64,000 nucleotides of DNA from contig NZ_CP162023.1 of the NCBI RefSeq assembly GCF_041320275.1, positions 496,001 through 560,000 on the forward strand. The letters are read 5' to 3'. The position numbers and the translations under genes are program-made. The notes under the pieces were generated by a model. The model made no database searches, had not been told where the DNA came from, and saw nothing but the letters and a program-made list of their open reading frames with translations. This stretch comes from Mumia sp. Pv4-285. GTDB lineage: Bacteria; Actinomycetota; Actinomycetes; Propionibacteriales; Nocardioidaceae. Of this stretch, positions 59,643 through 64,000 are shown piece after piece. Position 1 is the first letter of the stretch. Each line of letters starts with the position of its first letter.

Positions 59643-61064
59643 GTGAACGACCTCGTCGGACATCAGGCCCACGACGACGCCGTGCGCAGGCTGCGTGCCT
59701 CGTACGACGCCATCCCCGACGGTGCGCCCGTGAGGTTGGCGAAGCGCACCACCAACCTCTTCCGGCCGCGCGACGCGACCGACGCACCCGGTCTCGACGT
59801 CAGCGGGCTCACGGGCGTCATCAGCGTGGACATCGATCCAGCGTCGGGCGAGGCGACCGCGGACGTGCAAGGCATGTGCACCTACGAGGACCTCGTCGCC
59901 GTGACGCTGGCCCGCGGCTACATCCCGTACGTCGTGCCCCAGCTCCGCACGATCACCCTCGGCGGTGCGGTCACCGGGCTCGGCATCGAGGCGACGTCGT
60001 TCCGCAACGGTCTCCCGCACGAGTCCGTCGTCGAGATGGACGTCTTCACCGGAGCGGGCGAGGTCGTCACCTGCAGCCGCGAGGTCGAGAGCGATCTGTT
60101 CCTCGCCTTCCCCAACTCGTACGGCACGCTCGGATACTCGACGCGCATCCGCATCCTCCTGGAGAAGGCGCCGGGCTGGGTGCGGCTGCGCCACCTGCGC
60201 TTCGACGACACGGTCGCAGCCGCGACCGCGATCGCCCGGATCGTCGCCGACCGCAGCGACCACGGCACGCGCGTCGACGCGATCGACGGCACGGCGTTCA
60301 GCCCCGGCGAGATCTACCTGACGCTCGCCGAGTTCACCGACGCCGACCCGAGCACCACCGGTCAGGACGTCAGCGACTACACCGGTCAGCAGGTCTACTA
60401 CCGGTCCGTGCGCGAGCGGAGCACCGACGCGCTCACGATGGCCGACTACCTCTGGCGCTGGGACACCGACTGGTTCTGGTGCAGCGGTGCGTTCGGTGCG
60501 CAAAATCCGTTGATCCGACGGGTGTGGCCGCGGAAGTATCGTCGGAGTGACGTCTACCAGCGCATCGTCGGACTCGACACGAAGTACGCGCTCGCTCACA
60601 AGCTCGACCGCATCAAGCGCAACGGCGTCGCCAAGCGCGAGCGCGTCATCCAGGACATCGAGGTCCCGGTCGACCGCCTCGCCGAGTTCCTCACGTGGTT
60701 CGACGACGAGGTCGGCATGCGCCCCGTGTGGCTGTGCCCGCTGCGGTTGCGTGAGCCCGACGGTCCCGGCAGCACGACCCGCTGGCCGCTCTACCCGCTC
60801 GAGCCGTCGACGACGTACGTCAACGTCGGCTTCTGGGGCACGGTCGCGGTGCCGGCCGACGCGCCCGCCGGCATGGTCAACCGACGCGTCGAGGACCAGG
60901 TGCACGCCCTCGGCGGACACAAGTCGCTCTACTCGGAGGCGTTCTACGACGCCGACACGTTCGCAGAGCTCTACAACCTTCCCCACCTCGCCGAGGTGAA
61001 GTCCACGTACGACCCCAAGGACCGGTTGACCGGCCTGTACGAGAAAGCGGTGAAGCGGCGATGA
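59643..61064 (+). CDS. bfaA: FAD-binding oxidoreductase of 10-methyl fatty acid synthesis
   Basis: This 473-residue flavoprotein of the DHCR24-like/FAD_binding_4 group has VISVDIDPASGEATADVQGMCTYEDLVAVTLARGYIPYVVPQLRTITLGGAVTGLGIEATSFRNGLPHESV as the FAD-binding block. It is followed, with an ATGA overlap, by a cyclopropane-synthase-like methyltransferase. That pair matches BfaA-BfaB (TmsA-TmsB) known to make 10-methylstearic (tuberculostearic) acid: the methyltransferase adds the methylene and the flavoenzyme reduces it. The GTG at 59643 is 7 bases after TAGTCT (59630-59635), so it is leaderless. Confidence 0.85.
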   Translation: MNDLVGHQAHDDAVRRLRASYDAIPDGAPVRLAKRTTNLFRPRDATDAPGLDVSGLTGVISVDIDPASGEATADVQGMCTYEDLVAVTLARGYIPYVVPQLRTITLGGAVTGLGIEATSFRNGLPHESVVEMDVFTGAGEVVTCSREVESDLFLAFPNSYGTLGYSTRIRILLEKAPGWVRLRHLRFDDTVAAATAIARIVADRSDHGTRVDAIDGTAFSPGEIYLTLAEFTDADPSTTGQDVSDYTGQQVYYRSVRERSTDALTMADYLWRWDTDWFWCSGAFGAQNPLIRRVWPRKYRRSDVYQRIVGLDTKYALAHKLDRIKRNGVAKRERVIQDIEVPVDRLAEFLTWFDDEVGMRPVWLCPLRLREPDGPGSTTRWPLYPLEPSTTYVNVGFWGTVAVPADAPAGMVNRRVEDQVHALGGHKSLYSEAFYDADTFAELYNLPHLAEVKSTYDPKDRLTGLYEKAVKRR

Positions 61065-62353
61065 CGACCATGACGAAGACGACGATCACCCTGGGCGAGG
61101 CCTTCGAGCGCCTCGTTCCCGGCGGTGTGTCGTTCCGGTTCGAGGGATACGACGGCAGCACCTCCGGCCCCCCGGACGCACCCATCACGGTCCGCCTCCT
61201 CAACGAGCGCGGACTCTCCTACATCATGAGCGCCCCAGGCGACCTCGGGTTCGCCCGCGCGTACGTCACCGGTGACCTCGAGATCGACGGTGCCCACCCG
61301 GGCGACCCGTACGACGCGCTGGTGCACCTCATGGACAAGACCCGGCTGCGTGCCCCGTCGGCGGCCGAGACGTTCCGCATCGTGAAGGCGCTCGGGCTCT
61401 CCCACCTCGTCCCGCCGCCGCCTCCGCCGCAGGAGCACCTGCCGCGCTGGCGCCGCGCGCTCGAGGGACTCCGGCACTCCAAGTCCCGTGACGCGGTCGC
61501 GATCCATCACCACTACGACGTGTCCAACCGGTTCTACGAGCTCGTTCTCGGCCCGTCGATGACCTACACCTGCGCGGTGTTCCCGAAGGCCGGCTCGTCC
61601 CTGGAGGAGGCGCAGTTCGAGAAGTACGACCTGGTCTGCCGCAAGCTCGACCTCCAGCCGGGACAGCGTCTCCTCGACATCGGGTGCGGGTGGGGCGGCA
61701 TGGTCCGTCACGCCGCGAAGCACTACGGCGTCAAGGTCATCGGCGCCACGCTCTCGGAGCAGCAGGCGCTGTGGGCGCAGGAGGCGATCGTGCGCGAGGG
61801 CCTATCGGACCTCGCCGAGGTCCGGTTCTCCGACTACCGCGACATCACGGAGACCGGCTTCGACGCGATCAGTTCGATCGGTCTGACCGAGCACATCGGT
61901 GTCCAGAACTACCCCGCCTACTTCGGGTTCATCCGCGACCACCTCAAGGTCGGCGGCCGCCTGCTCAACCATTGCATCACCCGCCCCGACAACCGCACGC
62001 GCGCATCGGCCGGGCACTTCATCGACAGGTACGTGTTCCCGGACGGCGAGCTGACCGGGTCCGGCAAGATCATCACGGAGGTCCAGGACGCGGGGCTGGA
62101 GGTGCAGCACGAGGAGAACCTCCGCATGCACTACGCGATGACGCTGCGCGACTGGAACCGCAACCTGCGAGACAACTGGGACGAGGCCGTCGCCGAGGTC
62201 GGCCTCGGCACCGCGAAGGTGTGGGGTCTCTACATGGCCGGGTCGCGACTCGGTTTCGAGCGCAACTCGATCCAGCTGCACCACGTGCTCGCGACGAAGA
62301 CGGACCCGTCGGGCGAGACGACCTTCCCGCTGCGGCCGACGTGGGGGAGCTGA
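61061..62353 (+). CDS. bfaB: Cyclopropane-fatty-acid-synthase-like SAM methyltransferase of 10-methyl fatty acid synthesis
   Basis: This 430-residue methyltransferase has SAM motif I LLDIGCGWGGMVRHAAKHYG, motif II GATLSEQQALWAQ and the family HHHYDVSNRFYELVLGPSMTYTCAVFPKAGSSLEEAQ. It transfers a methylene from SAM to an unsaturated acyl chain in phospholipid. In the BfaB group the product is a 10-methylene fatty acid that the adjacent flavoenzyme reduces. It is coupled to the upstream gene by a 4-base overlap. Confidence 0.88.
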   Translation: MTTMTKTTITLGEAFERLVPGGVSFRFEGYDGSTSGPPDAPITVRLLNERGLSYIMSAPGDLGFARAYVTGDLEIDGAHPGDPYDALVHLMDKTRLRAPSAAETFRIVKALGLSHLVPPPPPPQEHLPRWRRALEGLRHSKSRDAVAIHHHYDVSNRFYELVLGPSMTYTCAVFPKAGSSLEEAQFEKYDLVCRKLDLQPGQRLLDIGCGWGGMVRHAAKHYGVKVIGATLSEQQALWAQEAIVREGLSDLAEVRFSDYRDITETGFDAISSIGLTEHIGVQNYPAYFGFIRDHLKVGGRLLNHCITRPDNRTRASAGHFIDRYVFPDGELTGSGKIITEVQDAGLEVQHEENLRMHYAMTLRDWNRNLRDNWDEAVAEVGLGTAKVWGLYMAGSRLGFERNSIQLHHVLATKTDPSGETTFPLRPTWGS

Positions 62354-62378
62354 CCCGCGGCTCCCGTACGCTGCGCAC

Positions 62379-62939
62379 GTGACGAGCTTTGACACCGGCG
62401 ACGCCGTAGCCCACGACGTCGTCGGCGTCGTGCGCTACCGGTTCGATCAGCTCCCGACGTACGAGCGGCGGTTCGGCAGGTCGATCGCGGTGAATACGTT
62501 CTTGCTCGGCTTCGTGCTGGTGATCGCCCTCGCTTGGCTCGTCGTCGTGCCGGCGTTGGGCTCGGTCGCGCTGGTCCCCGGCTTGTTGTTCCTGCTCGTG
62601 GGGGCGATACCGGCGTACACCCTGGCGTCCATGCGTCGGTTCCGTCGTGGGCTGCCGCGACCGGGAGGGCCCGACGTCGCTGTCGTCGTACGCCGGTCCG
62701 GCCTCGACCTGGCTTGGCCTGACCTCGGTCCGACCCGGCTGACGAGCCTGACGTGGGGTGACATCGCCGCCGTCGACCAGCGACGGGTGCGTGCCGTCAG
62801 CGTGCTACGCGTCCGCACCCGTCGCCGGCCGGCGGGCTCGTGGTGGCGTGTCGCGTACATCCCGCAAGACCTCCTCGACACCTCGGTCGACCTCGTCGTC
62901 CGTGACGTGCACACCCTCACCCGTACGAACGGGACGTGA
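62379..62939 (+). CDS. Membrane protein of unknown function (PH-like region)
   Basis: This 186-residue protein has a cytoplasmic start, two hydrophobic segments (NTFLLGFVLVIALAWLVVVPAL and LVPGLLFLLVGAIPAYTL) and a beta-rich C-terminal part (VAVVVRRSGLDLAWPD...SLTWGDIAAVDQRRVRAVSVLRVRTRRR) that resembles membrane-associated PH-like domains. The GTG start lies 6 bases after TACGCT (62367-62372), so it is leaderless and expressed apart from the operon upstream. It could be mistaken for the third gene (TmsC) of the 10-methyl operon, but I see no support for that. Confidence 0.65.
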   Translation: MTSFDTGDAVAHDVVGVVRYRFDQLPTYERRFGRSIAVNTFLLGFVLVIALAWLVVVPALGSVALVPGLLFLLVGAIPAYTLASMRRFRRGLPRPGGPDVAVVVRRSGLDLAWPDLGPTRLTSLTWGDIAAVDQRRVRAVSVLRVRTRRRPAGSWWRVAYIPQDLLDTSVDLVVRDVHTLTRTNGT

Positions 62940-62973
62940 GGGATTGCGCCCGGTGTGCGGGCGCAATCCCTCA
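62937..62973. terminator. Bidirectional terminator overlapping a stop codon
   Basis: A perfect 16-bp stem (62937-62952 with 62958-62973) and a 5-base loop begin at the stop codon of the membrane-protein gene and end 20 bases before the convergent MMPL gene's stop. Confidence 0.88.
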
Positions 62974-62992
62974 GGATCGGTCGGACAGAAGG

Positions 62993-64000
62993 TCAGGCGG
63001 CGGCGCCCACCTCCCGGCGGTCCGGCGCGCGCAGCCTGCCGAGGCGCTTGTCGAGCACGAGCAGCGCCGCCGGCAGGAGCACCAGCCGTACGATCGTGGC
63101 GTCGACCAGGATCGCGACCGACAGACCGACACCCATCTGCTTCATCTCGAGCATGGACAGCGTCGCGAACACGGCGAACACGGACACCATCACCGCTGCG
63201 GCGCTCGTGACGACGCTCGCGGTCTCGCGCACGCCGTACTCGACGGCGAGCCGTGTCGACAGCCCACGCCGCATCCCCTCACGGATCCGGCTCATGACGA
63301 ACACGTGGTAGTCCATCGAGAGCCCGACCAGGACGACGAAGCAGAACAGCGGCACCCAGTCGACGAGGAAGCCCGGCGACGTGAAGTCGAGGATCCCCTC
63401 CGCCCACGTGTTCTGGAAGACCAGCGTCATCACGCCGAACGCCGCACCGACCGACAGCAGGTTGAGCCCGGTCGTGAGCAGGGCGACCGTCCCGCTGCGG
63501 AACACGAACCACATCATCAGCAGCGTCAGCAGCAGGACGAACCCGACGACGAGCGGCAACGCGTCGCGCTGCGCATCCTGGGCGTCCATCGTGGTCGCGA
63601 CGTCGCCGCCGATAGCCCACTCGGACACGTCGGCGCCCGCCAGCGCGTCGGGGACGACGGTGTCCCGAAGCTCGGTCACCGCGTCCTCGTTCGCCATGTC
63701 ACCCTCAGCGCCGACCGCGGTCAGTCGCAGGAGCGACGTACGCCCGTCGGACGAGACCTCGACCGGCTCTGCCGCCGCCGCGAGCCCGTCCGCCTGCGCC
63801 TGCGATCCGATCTCCTCCAGCGCAGCCGTCGCCGCGCCTGCGTCTGCGGCGGCCCCGGTGCGTGCGACGACCTCGATGGTCGACCGCTCCGCCGGGAAGT
63901 GCTGCTGCACCTGCTGGTACGTCTCCACCGCCGCGATGTCCTGCGGCAGGGTGTCGAGGTTGCCCTGGTGGAGCGTCATGCCGAGCGCCGGTGCGGAGAG
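62993..64000 (-). CDS. MMPL family (RND superfamily) transporter, C-terminal part
   Basis: This is the C-terminal 335 residues of an MMPL-type exporter; the frame stays open through the window's last base, so the gene begins outside. Visible are the end of the second periplasmic domain and five to six membrane segments, with VLVGLSMDYHVFVMSRIREGMRRGLS carrying the Asp-Tyr pair of the proton relay found in mycobacterial MmpL proteins, and the closing LSVAILVDATIVRLVLLPAALLVLDKRLG. MMPL proteins export lipids or drugs; the substrate cannot be given. It is convergent with the membrane-protein gene. Confidence 0.92.
   Translation of the reverse strand, partial: LSAPALGMTLHQGNLDTLPQDIAAVETYQQVQQHFPAERSTIEVVARTGAAADAGAATAALEEIGSQAQADGLAAAAEPVEVSSDGRTSLLRLTAVGAEGDMANEDAVTELRDTVVPDALAGADVSEWAIGGDVATTMDAQDAQRDALPLVVGFVLLLTLLMMWFVFRSGTVALLTTGLNLLSVGAAFGVMTLVFQNTWAEGILDFTSPGFLVDWVPLFCFVVLVGLSMDYHVFVMSRIREGMRRGLSTRLAVEYGVRETASVVTSAAAVMVSVFAVFATLSMLEMKQMGVGLSVAILVDATIVRLVLLPAALLVLDKRLGRLRAPDRREVGAAA

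Noticed and set aside
62379-62939. Third gene (TmsC) of the 10-methyl fatty acid operon
   Set aside because: It has its own leaderless promoter and shows two membrane segments plus a PH-like region; nothing recognisable links it to the pathway.

Overview
The window is a 64 kb piece of a high-GC actinobacterial chromosome. The gene content and order point to the Nocardioidaceae or a close relative (Nocardioides, Aeromicrobium, Mumia type); that placement is inference. The backbone is a dispersed purine-biosynthesis locus on the + strand in the order purB, purC, purS-purQ, purL, purF-purM. It is followed by a DUF3073 gene, a leucine/valine-type dehydrogenase and bldC, an order also known from Streptomyces coelicolor and, in part, Mycobacterium tuberculosis. 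Three tRNA genes (Glu, Asp, Phe) lie on the - strand near 57 kb. No rRNA, CRISPR array, prophage or insertion sequence was seen.

Layout. 1-2.3 kb: two F420-type (Ddn-like) oxidoreductases and purB. 2.3-4.3 kb: a SigL-type ECF sigma factor, its zinc-binding anti-sigma factor and a divergent Yx(F/W/Y)xxD-repeat lipoprotein, with two matching promoters back to back. 4.3-9.4 kb: two ABC systems and a WYL regulator. 9.4-22.9 kb: purC, purS, purQ and purL interleaved with a MarR regulator, an acyl-CoA ligase, two paralogous exported proteins, an Nramp transporter, a siderophore-interacting protein and an Eis-type acetyltransferase. 22.9-24.1 kb: an AbiEi/DUF559 gene bracketed by two copies of a 45-bp palindromic direct repeat. 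24-38.6 kb: a LytS/LytTR two-component system with a sodium:solute symporter, an HtrA-like protease, a DEAD-box helicase, a VapBC module, a TetR/SDR pair with tandem operators, a second DUF485+symporter module and an AEC permease. 38.6-46 kb: a 91-bp tandem repeat, an alcohol dehydrogenase, a patatin-like lipase, cell-wall and secreted proteins, and two unknown genes with atypical codon use. 46-56.6 kb: an acyl-CoA ligase, a 42-residue membrane protein, purF-purM, DUF3073, a heterodimeric ABC exporter, an amino-acid dehydrogenase and bldC. 56.6-64 kb: tRNAs, a RutE-like nitroreductase, a minimal metallopeptidase, pirin, aroQ, a BfaA/BfaB (10-methyl fatty acid) operon and the C-terminal part of an MMPL transporter.

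How the parts work together. Seven enzymes cover most of de novo IMP synthesis (PurF, PurL/Q/S, PurM, PurC, PurB). A large share of the transcription starts look leaderless: a TANNNT-type -10 box lies 6-8 bases before the GTG or ATG in about twenty genes, including purB, purC, purL and purF. Acetate and fatty-acid use is suggested by two symporter modules and two acyl-CoA ligases; CRP/GlxR-like palindromes lie before one symporter module and one ligase. Candidate operators for TetR, VapB, an IdeR/DtxR-type iron regulator and SigL can be read directly from the sequence.
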